From the NCBI GenBank assembly GCA_017458765.1, contig JAFSZZ010000083.1, forward strand, positions 1 to 38,951: a stretch of 38,951 nucleotides of DNA, in the 5' to 3' direction. This DNA comes from Lachnospiraceae bacterium (GTDB lineage Bacteria; Bacillota; Clostridia; Lachnospirales; Lachnospiraceae). The translations under genes and the position numbers were made by a program. How positions within the stretch are numbered: position 1 is the first letter of the stretch; each line of letters starts with the position of its first letter. Below are positions 1-7,400 of this stretch, piece by piece. The notes below the pieces were generated by a model. The model was given only the letters and a program-made list of their open reading frames with translations. It had not been told where the DNA came from and made no database searches.

Positions 1-97
1 TCTCTCCCGTTTCCGAGTGTTTTGCGACTTCGACTATCTGATAATAGTTTCCCTTAAAATGTTTATATACCTGCAGCGGTTTAGGTTCGTTTCTCAT
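1..97 (-). CDS. DUF1653 family protein, N-terminal fragment cut by window edge
   Basis: Reading the minus strand from an ATG at 97 gives a 32-codon open frame that runs off the left edge. The peptide begins MRNEPKPLQVYKHFKGNYYQ and continues with IVEVAKHSETGE. That is the characteristic start of DUF1653 proteins, small cytoplasmic proteins of unknown function with a conserved YxHFKGxxYxI and HSETGE pattern. A GGGAGGA ribosome-binding site lies about four bases before the ATG. It follows holA at a spacing of 14 bases on the same strand and may be the last gene of that unit. The C-terminal half is missing only because the window ends. Confidence 0.75.
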   Translation of the reverse strand, partial: MRNEPKPLQVYKHFKGNYYQIVEVAKHSETGE

Positions 98-111
98 TCT
101 TCCTCCCATTC

Positions 112-1131
112 TTACGATGAATACTTTATAATAAGCATCTCGACGGCGATCATATCATCGATCAGCCCCTGTTTGGCTGCCGTCTCCGTCTCAACACATT
201 CTTTTACCGCTTCTCTTAGATACTCCGAAGTAAAGCGTCCGGAAACCGATATATATTTACCTACAAAATATTTGTTGATCCTGGTGATCCCGGCTATTTC
301 ATCATTATCCCGTCCGGCATTTCTTAATGCTTTCACCTGCATGAGCAGATTAAATTCCCTCGAAACAAGAGACAGTATGTTCATCGACCTGACCTTAAGT
401 TCTATAAGATCATAATATAACTTAAGCGCCTTCCTCCTGTTTTTGGCAGCAATGGCACCTACCATCTCAAATATATCATTATCTATATTTCTTGAACATA
501 TCTCCTTGACATCATCTTCATCTACGGAACTGTGCCCCGCCCTGTAACAGATAAGCTTCTCACACTCATTGCTCAGCCTTGTCATATCATCACCTGCATA
601 TTCAAGGATGCGATCCATTGCTCTCCTTGTGACCTTAAGACCGCTGTCCGCAAATTTCCGGAGGAGCCAGCCTGTCAGCTCGGCTTCCTGAAGCCGCTTG
701 AATTCGATGATCCTGCCAAGATCATGTACCGTCTTGTAGAGCTTGTATCTCTTATCGACAAGTGCACTCTCATACTTTCTTTCATCCCGGCGGTCTCCGC
801 TAAAACATTCCGTGAAGATCATAAAAGTCGTTTCGGGCATAACCCTGAGATATGACGCCAGTTTGTCATCGGCCGACTTAAAAAGTCCGGTATTCTCCAT
901 CACGATGACCCGGCGAGGCGCAAAAAAAGGAACCGTATCCGCATATTCGATCACCTCACCCATATCGGAAACCGGTCCGTCATAATACCTGCAGTTGAGT
1001 TCATCTTCACTTCCCACAAGAGCATTCACGAGTTTATTCCTGTAATGACGGATCAGATACGGTTCAACACCTATCAGGAAATAAATGTTCTTAAATTTTC
1101 TTTCCTTTATATCAGCATCGATGCTTTTCAT
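112..1131 (-). CDS. holA: DNA polymerase III subunit delta (clamp loader)
   Basis: Predicted delta subunit of the clamp loader, which opens the beta sliding clamp during replication. The 339-residue length and the N-terminal pattern (MKSIDADIKERKFKNIYFLIG, then EPYLIRHY) fit the HolA family. So do the central region on Asp/Glu-rich helices and the C-terminal helical collar domain (about residues 210-339). The longest frame starts at a GTG at 1149, but the ATG at 1131 gives the conserved family N-terminus, so it was chosen; neither has a strong ribosome-binding site. It lies 27 bases behind comEC, an arrangement common in Firmicutes, and is probably translated from the same message. Confidence 0.9.
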   Translation of the reverse strand: MKSIDADIKERKFKNIYFLIGVEPYLIRHYRNKLVNALVGSEDELNCRYYDGPVSDMGEVIEYADTVPFFAPRRVIVMENTGLFKSADDKLASYLRVMPETTFMIFTECFSGDRRDERKYESALVDKRYKLYKTVHDLGRIIEFKRLQEAELTGWLLRKFADSGLKVTRRAMDRILEYAGDDMTRLSNECEKLICYRAGHSSVDEDDVKEICSRNIDNDIFEMVGAIAAKNRRKALKLYYDLIELKVRSMNILSLVSREFNLLMQVKALRNAGRDNDEIAGITRINKYFVGKYISVSGRFTSEYLREAVKECVETETAAKQGLIDDMIAVEMLIIKYSS

Positions 1132-1158
1132 GATGACATTATAGCACACCGGCGAGCA

Positions 1159-3540
1159 TTATTTAAACAAAAAGATACGTATGGATCCGTCATCAAGATC
1201 ACAGTCTGTTTCGCCGTCCAAGCCGGTTATATATGTGTGCGTTCCGGCACATTCATTGAGAATATCAAGAGTTTCCTTATGCGGATGTCCGTACATGTTA
1301 TCCTTTCCCGCGCTTATCACTGCAACCGCCGGTGATACCCGGTTTATGAACGCTTTGCTTGCAGCCGTACGCGAGCCGTGATGTGCAACCTGCAGATAAT
1401 CGTATCCTGCTCCCGTATTCTCAATTATGTGTTCTGCCAGCTCCTCTTCGATCCTCGAACTGATATCACCCGTAAACAGCATCCGCAGCGGTTTTTCCGC
1501 CTGACCGGTGCCGGTTTTACGATATTCAATGTCAAGTGTCAGCGATCCGTCATTAATATCGTCATATTTTTCCGAAACACCCGTCTTTGGAGAGATGCAT
1601 GTGACCGACAGATCATCCCATCTTATGCTGTCATCGGCACTCATCGTATATACCGGGATATCCCTGTCGACCGCAGCCTTCATCAGCTTTGGATAGTTTT
1701 CACTGTCTTCCTGCTCCCCGGATCCGGATATGATTATCCTTCCTATATCCGTCCTAAGATCCTCTTCATTCAGCAGTTCAAGAAGCCCGCTCACATGATC
1801 CGAATCAAGATGTGAAACAAAGAACGTATCTATTTTGCCGATACCGCTGTATTTAAGAAAAGGGACAAGCCTGTATCTGCCGACCCTGTTTTCGTCCGTA
1901 CTCCCGCAGTCATAAACAACGGACGGCACCTTTCTGCCATGTATGACAAAGCACTGTCCCTGCCCCACGTCAAGTGCCGAGATCTCGATATCCGGTGCCG
2001 TATTCAGACATAAAAGTCCCATTCCCGTCATCCACAGCAATGCAAGAGCCGTACAGGACATCTTTAAGCGGCGGGAAGTCTCTTTCCTGTTTTCATCCGG
2101 GATTACTTTCTTCCGGTTACGTAAGCACCTGTGTTCCCGCGCTTTAAGCAGATATCCACCGGATACCGTCACCGCAAGGATGAGATAGTACACCCACATC
2201 TGCCACATTTTCGGTCTTCCTGTTATCCAGACACTTCCCGGCATCCCGCATGCAAAACCGGTTATGATATCATAACCCTTAAGTATTATCCTCACGGCAT
2301 AAACCGGAGGAGCCAGTACAGGATCAAAAAACCTGCTTCCTCCCGGAAAACACAGCGCTATATTTCCGAGTATCCCGGTAAGTATCCCGGCAAACAGCAG
2401 CATACCGGCAAAAGGCACCACTAACATGTTTACCGGTATCCCGTACACCGGAAGTTGATAAAAGAACCACATGGTAAAAGGCATTACTGTGATCTGAAGT
2501 GCAAATGAGAACAAAAGGGTTTTCAAAAGTCCCATACCGGCCCTGACAATGAGTCGGGGGGATCTGTGAAGATCGGTCATTCTTTTTCTTCCGAATATCG
2601 AAAGTACTATCTCCCGCAGTCCCGGATAGATTATCCCTATACCGATCACAGATGAAAAGGACAGTATAAAGCCCGGATCATATATCCGGTCCGGATTAGT
2701 TATAAGCATAAGCACTGATGCAAAAGCTGCCGCGGTCCTCAGGTCATAGGTACGTCCGGCTATAAGAGAAACCGCAAGAAACGCAAACATGATCATGGCC
2801 CGGACAGCCGAAACCGGCATACCTGTCATAATGCAATACATCATCATAATCGAAAGGCTTATGACTGCAGCGGCAGCCGTCGGAAGTCCGAACTTCCTGA
2901 GCACGGCAAGGAGCATGCATCCGAGAGTTACTATATGAAGTCCCGAAAGTGCAAGGATATGGGATATTCCCGCATCTTTATACTGCTCCTTTAGATCCTC
3001 GTCAAGATCGTCCCTGTCAGCAAGAACAAGCGCCTTGATCACGCCGCTTTCATCATCTTTAAGATAGCGGTCATAAACATCTTCCGTCCTGTCCCCGATC
3101 CTTTTAAGCCGGTCTCTTATAACGTCATATGAAGCAGATATTCCAAGTATTTTTCCGTCCCGAACCTCATACCCGTACCCTTTCAGGGCATAATACCTCC
3201 TGCGGTCAAACTGTCCTTTGTTGTCCGCCTCGTCCATAAGACGGAAGATTCCTTCCGCCTTTACTTTTGTTCCTATATGAAGTCTGTCTTTTAATACGGG
3301 ATCATCTTTTGAATAAAATAATATGTCTGTATCCGATACTGATATGCTTCTGATCTGTACGATCAGTCTGTTGTTCTTCTCTTCTATTCCTCTGACTGTG
3401 CCTTCAAAGACCAGTTTTTTGCCATCAAGCACAGTCTGCCGCCCCGAAAGTGCATCCCTTTCTCCTGACAGATACAGGACCACTGTCAACACAGCAGCAA
3501 ACAGGACTCCGAAGAGACATAAAGGTCTCCTTATATACAA
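1159..3540 (-). CDS. comEC: ComEC/Rec2 DNA-uptake channel protein
   Basis: Predicted inner-membrane channel that passes single-stranded DNA into the cell during natural transformation. The 793 residues show the full family layout: an N-terminal hydrophobic segment and soluble OB-like (DUF4131) region up to about residue 150, the multi-helix Competence domain at about 180-460, and a C-terminal metallo-beta-lactamase-like domain from about 520. That last domain carries the metal-binding motif HLDSDHVSG and a later GHPH. The start is TTG at 3540, preceded by AGGAGG at 3546-3551 with a five-base spacer; no ATG fits better. It lies 25 bases behind the GerMN lipoprotein gene and 27 bases before holA. 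The frame is intact, so the protein could be functional. Confidence 0.93.
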   Translation of the reverse strand: MYIRRPLCLFGVLFAAVLTVVLYLSGERDALSGRQTVLDGKKLVFEGTVRGIEEKNNRLIVQIRSISVSDTDILFYSKDDPVLKDRLHIGTKVKAEGIFRLMDEADNKGQFDRRRYYALKGYGYEVRDGKILGISASYDVIRDRLKRIGDRTEDVYDRYLKDDESGVIKALVLADRDDLDEDLKEQYKDAGISHILALSGLHIVTLGCMLLAVLRKFGLPTAAAAVISLSIMMMYCIMTGMPVSAVRAMIMFAFLAVSLIAGRTYDLRTAAAFASVLMLITNPDRIYDPGFILSFSSVIGIGIIYPGLREIVLSIFGRKRMTDLHRSPRLIVRAGMGLLKTLLFSFALQITVMPFTMWFFYQLPVYGIPVNMLVVPFAGMLLFAGILTGILGNIALCFPGGSRFFDPVLAPPVYAVRIILKGYDIITGFACGMPGSVWITGRPKMWQMWVYYLILAVTVSGGYLLKAREHRCLRNRKKVIPDENRKETSRRLKMSCTALALLWMTGMGLLCLNTAPDIEISALDVGQGQCFVIHGRKVPSVVYDCGSTDENRVGRYRLVPFLKYSGIGKIDTFFVSHLDSDHVSGLLELLNEEDLRTDIGRIIISGSGEQEDSENYPKLMKAAVDRDIPVYTMSADDSIRWDDLSVTCISPKTGVSEKYDDINDGSLTLDIEYRKTGTGQAEKPLRMLFTGDISSRIEEELAEHIIENTGAGYDYLQVAHHGSRTAASKAFINRVSPAVAVISAGKDNMYGHPHKETLDILNECAGTHTYITGLDGETDCDLDDGSIRIFLFK

Positions 3541-3545
3541 TATAT

Positions 3546-3551
3546 CCTCCT
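3546..3551 (-). promoter_or_regulatory. Ribosome-binding site fixing the TTG start of comEC
   Basis: AGGAGG on the minus strand, five bases before TTG at 3538-3540. This is a near-perfect Shine-Dalgarno site and the reason for accepting a TTG start. Confidence 0.8.
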
Positions 3552-3565
3552 GTCAATCCCGGTCA

Positions 3566-4498
3566 TTAACTGTTCACAAGTGTAAGATCCCTCTCAAACG
3601 GAGCATTGAGATAACTGTGTTCCCCAAAGGATATCTCCGTCTCTGAATCAATCATGAACTGTACTTTATTTACATTTGGCAGTTCCGTAAGCGAATTCAC
3701 AAAAGAATACAGCACCACCTCATCTCTCAGATTGCCCTGCTTTTGAAGGAATTCTTTGCTTAGGTTTACATAACAGACCCCATCCTTGGTCGTTACCGCC
3801 ATTATCCTTACTTCCGGTGAAGTGACCGGATATAACCCATCTGACAACGGTCCCGAGATTATATGCTCACATACGAGCTTCTCCATCGAAATATTGGAAT
3901 TATATGCTACCGCCTCCGTCGTTACCTCAAGTGCGGTTCCCGACTCATCCGCAAAGTACAGTTTAAGACGCGTTCTTTCGTATGAATTGATCTCATCGCC
4001 CGCATTGTCTATAAACATATCCGCCGTCATGATACCGATAGGAACTCCCTTGGAATCATTGACCGGCACACCTTCAACCGTAAAAGACATCTCGCCTATA
4101 CCGTCTATCTGATCCAGCGTCCTGACTATTGCCGCTCTTCTGAGTATTTCTTCGCGGCCGGTGATCTTATAATATTCGGCCGAAAAATCAATGAGCAGTA
4201 CTCCATCCTTCAGTATGGCAGATAAGACTTTGACATCCTCCGGAATAGCGGGACGAAGATCATAATCCGCAGGCTGTACAGACAGAGCCTCGAGCATTTC
4301 GCTTATCAGGTCTTCCGTATCACTGTCTGCCGGTTCAAAACCTACCGGCCTTACATATGTTCCGTCCTTGCCCGGATAATATATCCTTAATGCATCATCG
4401 GAAATATCAGGCTTTGTATCGCATCCACAGATGAACAGAAAGATGATCAAAGCAAAAAATGCCGATTTATTTAGTTTCCTTCTCGTCTGTTTTATCAT
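3566..4498 (-). CDS. GerMN-domain lipoprotein
   Basis: A 310-residue predicted lipoprotein. A basic start (MIKQTRRKLNK) and a hydrophobic stretch lead to ICGC, a lipobox-like site, followed by an acidic linker. Two GerMN-type repeats follow, about residues 50-160 and 185-300. Each has the pattern of a strand ending LLIDFSAEYYKI or VCYVNLSKEF, then a helix and a strand (TLDQIDGIGEMSFTVEG, SLTELPNVNKVQFMIDSE). GerMN domains occur in spore-germination GerM and in LpqB. The longest frame starts at 4576 deep inside the kinase gene; the ATG at 4498 places the signal peptide correctly. It overlaps the kinase gene by 32 bases, which suggests coupled translation and a link to that signalling pair. The ligand is unknown. 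Confidence 0.85.
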   Translation of the reverse strand: MIKQTRRKLNKSAFFALIIFLFICGCDTKPDISDDALRIYYPGKDGTYVRPVGFEPADSDTEDLISEMLEALSVQPADYDLRPAIPEDVKVLSAILKDGVLLIDFSAEYYKITGREEILRRAAIVRTLDQIDGIGEMSFTVEGVPVNDSKGVPIGIMTADMFIDNAGDEINSYERTRLKLYFADESGTALEVTTEAVAYNSNISMEKLVCEHIISGPLSDGLYPVTSPEVRIMAVTTKDGVCYVNLSKEFLQKQGNLRDEVVLYSFVNSLTELPNVNKVQFMIDSETEISFGEHSYLNAPFERDLTLVNS

Positions 4499-5948
4499 CC
4501 TTAACCGCACCGCTTGTCTTATGTGTCTTTGGTATCTTAATGGTAAAGCTGGTTCCCACACCTTCTGTACTCTCAACCCTTATAGCACCGTCATGCATCA
4601 GTATTGCGTTCCTTGTTATCGCAAGCCCGAGACCCGTACCTCCTATCTCACGCGAATGCGATTTGTCAACCCGGTAAAAACGCTCATAAATGTGAGCCAG
4701 TGAATCCTCGGGGATCCCGACTCCCGAGTCCGACACCACAACGGTGAAAAACTGGTGATCCGAATCCACGGTAACCTTAACCCAGCCGTTTTCCTTATTG
4801 TACTTGATCGCATTCTCGATAACATTCATGATCGCCAATGACAGCTTTATCTCATCGATCTCGGCGCTTACCGGACGGATACTCTCGAGTATAAGATCGA
4901 CCTTTGCCTTATCCGCAATGGGTCTTACACGTTTCAGGATATTTTCCAACATAAGATTGATATCGACTACGCTTATGTTCATAAGATCGCTTGTTGATCT
5001 GTCCAGTTTTACAAGTGAGAGCAGATCATTTATTATCTTATCCTCGCGGTCTATCTCTCTTGAAATATCTTCCATAAAATCACGGTATATATCAACCGGA
5101 ACATCCTCCTGGGAGATAAGCGAATCGGCAAGAACCTTCATCGATGTTATGGGTGTCTTGAGTTCGTGCGATACATTGGCAACAAATTCCTGCCTCGAGG
5201 TTTCAAGAGTGTTCATCTTCTCCATAAGACGGTTGAATGATTCGGATATGGCTCTCGTCTCATTATATACCGGCACAGATATCTTCTCTTCCGTAAATCC
5301 TTCTTCCACCTGTATTATCGCAGTATTTACGGCACGGAACGGCTTGAGCAGATATATGGTCACAAATACCGAAAAACACAGAGTCACAACAGCAACTATG
5401 ATCTCAAAGATATATGCCTGCCGTCCCATGATCTTTATGGTCTCTGCAATATTGTCGGTGGATACGCTTGTCAGAATGACACCTATGACTTCTCCGCTGT
5501 CCATATCCGTGATCGGCGTGGTGAATTCTATATACTGGTTCTTCTTATCATGTTTTGAAATGGAAGTCTTGTCAAAGCACTTTAGTATCTCCTCGGAGAT
5601 CATTATCTTGCCCTGACTTATGGAATATGTGTCCTTTATTATCTTAAGATCGCTGTCTATGACCATTATCCTTCCGTCATACAGCGAAGAGAACTGCTCA
5701 AGTTCTGCATTGACCACCTCCGAAGTCTGATCAATCAGATAGCCGTAGGTGACCAGATGATTTGCCAGAATGGTACATTGATTCTGTATCTCGGATACCT
5801 TGACCGAGATCGCACGGGTTTCATAACTGTTAAGCAATATACTCCTTAAGATCACACCCGGGATTATACCGACCGCACACACTATGAAAAAAATGCGAAG
5901 ACTCAGACTCCGAAACAGTCTGAAATTTCTGATGCGCTCCTTAACCAT
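4467..5948 (-). CDS. Membrane sensor histidine kinase (PhoR/WalK type)
   Basis: Predicted sensor kinase of 493 residues. Membrane segments lie near residues 14-35 and 178-200, enclosing an extracellular sensor region of about 140 residues. A HAMP-like linker follows, then a HisKA domain with the phospho-acceptor histidine in SHELKTP. The HATPase domain shows the N box (NVIENAIKYNKE), G1 (DSGVGI), F box (ERFYR) and G2 (GGTGLGLAI). It phosphorylates the response regulator encoded just before it. The start at 5948 overlaps the regulator stop by eight bases (ATGGTTAA); the longer frame from 5984 would add residues lying wholly inside the regulator gene. The stimulus cannot be told from sequence. 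Confidence 0.93.
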   Translation of the reverse strand: MVKERIRNFRLFRSLSLRIFFIVCAVGIIPGVILRSILLNSYETRAISVKVSEIQNQCTILANHLVTYGYLIDQTSEVVNAELEQFSSLYDGRIMVIDSDLKIIKDTYSISQGKIMISEEILKCFDKTSISKHDKKNQYIEFTTPITDMDSGEVIGVILTSVSTDNIAETIKIMGRQAYIFEIIVAVVTLCFSVFVTIYLLKPFRAVNTAIIQVEEGFTEEKISVPVYNETRAISESFNRLMEKMNTLETSRQEFVANVSHELKTPITSMKVLADSLISQEDVPVDIYRDFMEDISREIDREDKIINDLLSLVKLDRSTSDLMNISVVDINLMLENILKRVRPIADKAKVDLILESIRPVSAEIDEIKLSLAIMNVIENAIKYNKENGWVKVTVDSDHQFFTVVVSDSGVGIPEDSLAHIYERFYRVDKSHSREIGGTGLGLAITRNAILMHDGAIRVESTEGVGTSFTIKIPKTHKTSGAVKDDKTDEKETK

Positions 5949-6630
5949 GGAAATAGTATCCCACTCCCCATTTCGTCTGAACATACTTTGGTTCGCTGGG
6001 CTGTTCTTCTATCTTCTCTCTTAATCTTCTGACATGTACATCCACAGTCCTCGAACCGCCCGGATAATCAAGTCCCCATATGAGTTCAAGAAGCTTATCC
6101 CGGCTGTATACCTTGCCGGGATTACTTGCCAGCAGATCCAGCACCTCGAATTCCTTGACGGTGATATTATACTCACGGCCGGCTATGAATAAGCGTTTAT
6201 TCGTCCTCTCGAGCTTCATATCGCTTATGCACAGAACTGTTTCATCTGTCTGCGGCGCAGGCTTCTTCTCTGATGATGTCCTTCTTAAAACCGCATCTAT
6301 CCTCGCCTTTATCTCCATGATGTTGAACGGCTTGGTAACATAATCATCCGCACCATTTGTAAGTCCCGCTATCTTATCCGTATCATCATTCTTGGCCGTC
6401 AGCATTATTATAGGGACTTTTGAGAACTCCCTGACCCGCCTGCATACTTCAAATCCGTCCATTTTGGGGAGCATTACATCGAGAAGTACGATATCGTAAT
6501 CACTCCTTCGGATCATATCAAGCGCTTCTTCCCCGTCGTAAGCACAGTCAACTTCATTACCGTCGTTTTGTATGCTGAACGCTATTCCCTTGACAATAGC
6601 CTTCTCATCATCTACTACAAGAACCTTCAT
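5941..6630 (-). CDS. OmpR/PhoB-family response regulator
   Basis: A 229-residue two-domain regulator. The receiver domain (about 1-118) has the acidic pair in VVDDEKA, the phospho-acceptor aspartate in DIVLLDVMLPKMDG, the threonine in IIMLTAKND and the lysine in VTKPFN. The C-terminal winged-helix DNA-binding domain (about 130-227) ends with the typical SRTVDVHVRRLREKIE and TKWGVGYYF motifs. This is the arrangement of PhoP/WalR-type activators. A GAGGAACGGA ribosome-binding site precedes the ATG. It lies 14 bases behind the comEA-like gene and overlaps the kinase gene, so the pair is made together. Target genes are unknown; its own operon is a reasonable candidate. Confidence 0.94.
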   Translation of the reverse strand: MKVLVVDDEKAIVKGIAFSIQNDGNEVDCAYDGEEALDMIRRSDYDIVLLDVMLPKMDGFEVCRRVREFSKVPIIMLTAKNDDTDKIAGLTNGADDYVTKPFNIMEIKARIDAVLRRTSSEKKPAPQTDETVLCISDMKLERTNKRLFIAGREYNITVKEFEVLDLLASNPGKVYSRDKLLELIWGLDYPGGSRTVDVHVRRLREKIEEQPSEPKYVQTKWGVGYYFHG

Positions 6631-6644
6631 TCCGTTCCTCTTTT

Positions 6645-7322
6645 CTAAATACAGATCTTATCCTTTATCCTGTTAAACATGCCTTCTTTTATACCGCTGA
6701 TGTTCATAATATCCTCTATGGCTTTAAAGCCTCCGGAACCTGAACGGTATTCAATGATAAGTGCAGCCTTTGCCTCACCTATTCCCGGCAGCGTCATAAG
6801 TTCCGCCGCATCGGCAGTATTTATATTGACCTTTTCATCCCTGCCGCCGGTCTCACCACGCCCGTCATATAATGCTATATCCCCCGTCATTGAAGCATCA
6901 CCCATTGCGGCTGTTTCTTCTCTTGTCGGGACATATATCTTCTGCCCGTCTTCAATAAGCATAGCCTGATTGATATAATCCGTGTCCGCGAACTCATTCA
7001 TTCCGCATGCGGCTTCGATAGCATCGATCACCCGGGGCTGTCCCGGAAGCCGGTACACTCCCGAACGGTTTACTGCACCGCATACATATACGGTTATATC
7101 CGTGCATGTGTCAGGCTCGGATTCCGCTGCAGGGTTCCGTTTCTCCCGTCCGTCATCATCGGACCTGACCGTCACTTCATCGTAAGTACTCAATGTGGGA
7201 TCGTTTAAGACGCTTTCCCTTTCAAGATCAATGACTGCATCCTCTTTATCGCAGCCTGACGATAATGCCATGACAATAGAAAGGATAAAAACTGATAAAA
7301 TGTTCAATATGGATTTTTTCAA
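6645..7322 (-). CDS. comEA: ComEA-like SLBB / helix-hairpin-helix DNA-binding protein
   Basis: A 225-residue predicted exported DNA receptor. A short basic N-terminus and hydrophobic segment end in LSSGC, which resembles a lipobox although the -3 residue is Ser. An acidic spacer follows, then an SLBB domain (about 75-135; ITVYVCGAVNRSGVYRLPG) and a helix-hairpin-helix DNA-binding tail (about 165-225; VNINTADAAELMTLPGIGEAKA). ComEA binds incoming DNA and hands it to ComEC, encoded 3 kb downstream. The start is TTG at 7322 with GGGAGG five bases upstream; the ATG at 7367 lies upstream of the putative -10 box and is unlikely to be transcribed. Membrane anchoring by lipid rather than a transmembrane helix would be unusual for ComEA. 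Confidence 0.85.
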   Translation of the reverse strand: MKKSILNILSVFILSIVMALSSGCDKEDAVIDLERESVLNDPTLSTYDEVTVRSDDDGREKRNPAAESEPDTCTDITVYVCGAVNRSGVYRLPGQPRVIDAIEAACGMNEFADTDYINQAMLIEDGQKIYVPTREETAAMGDASMTGDIALYDGRGETGGRDEKVNINTADAAELMTLPGIGEAKAALIIEYRSGSGGFKAIEDIMNISGIKEGMFNRIKDKICI

Positions 7323-7327
7323 ATAAG

Positions 7328-7333
7328 CCTCCC
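7328..7333 (-). promoter_or_regulatory. Ribosome-binding site fixing the TTG start of the comEA-like gene
   Basis: GGGAGG on the minus strand, five bases before TTG at 7320-7322. This decides the start against the longer ATG frame. Confidence 0.75.
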
Positions 7334-7357
7334 TGTGCAGGCTCTTATGCAATGAAC

Positions 7358-7366
7358 ATTGTAGCA
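7358..7366 (-). promoter_or_regulatory. Candidate extended -10 promoter for the comEA/two-component/comEC unit
   Basis: The minus strand reads TGCTACAAT, a TGn-extended -10 element, about 36 bases before the TTG start. The -35 region at 7381-7386 (TTTCAA) is poor, as often seen with extended -10 promoters. It lies in the only gap (79 bases) before this run of six closely spaced genes. Confidence 0.45.
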
Positions 7367-7400
7367 CAGTTTAAACTCACTTGAAAGAAGAAAAAGTAAT

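Noticed and set aside
4798-5616. 272-residue plus-strand frame opposite the histidine kinase gene
   Set aside because: Antisense shadow of the kinase; the peptide is Ser/Ile-rich without motifs.
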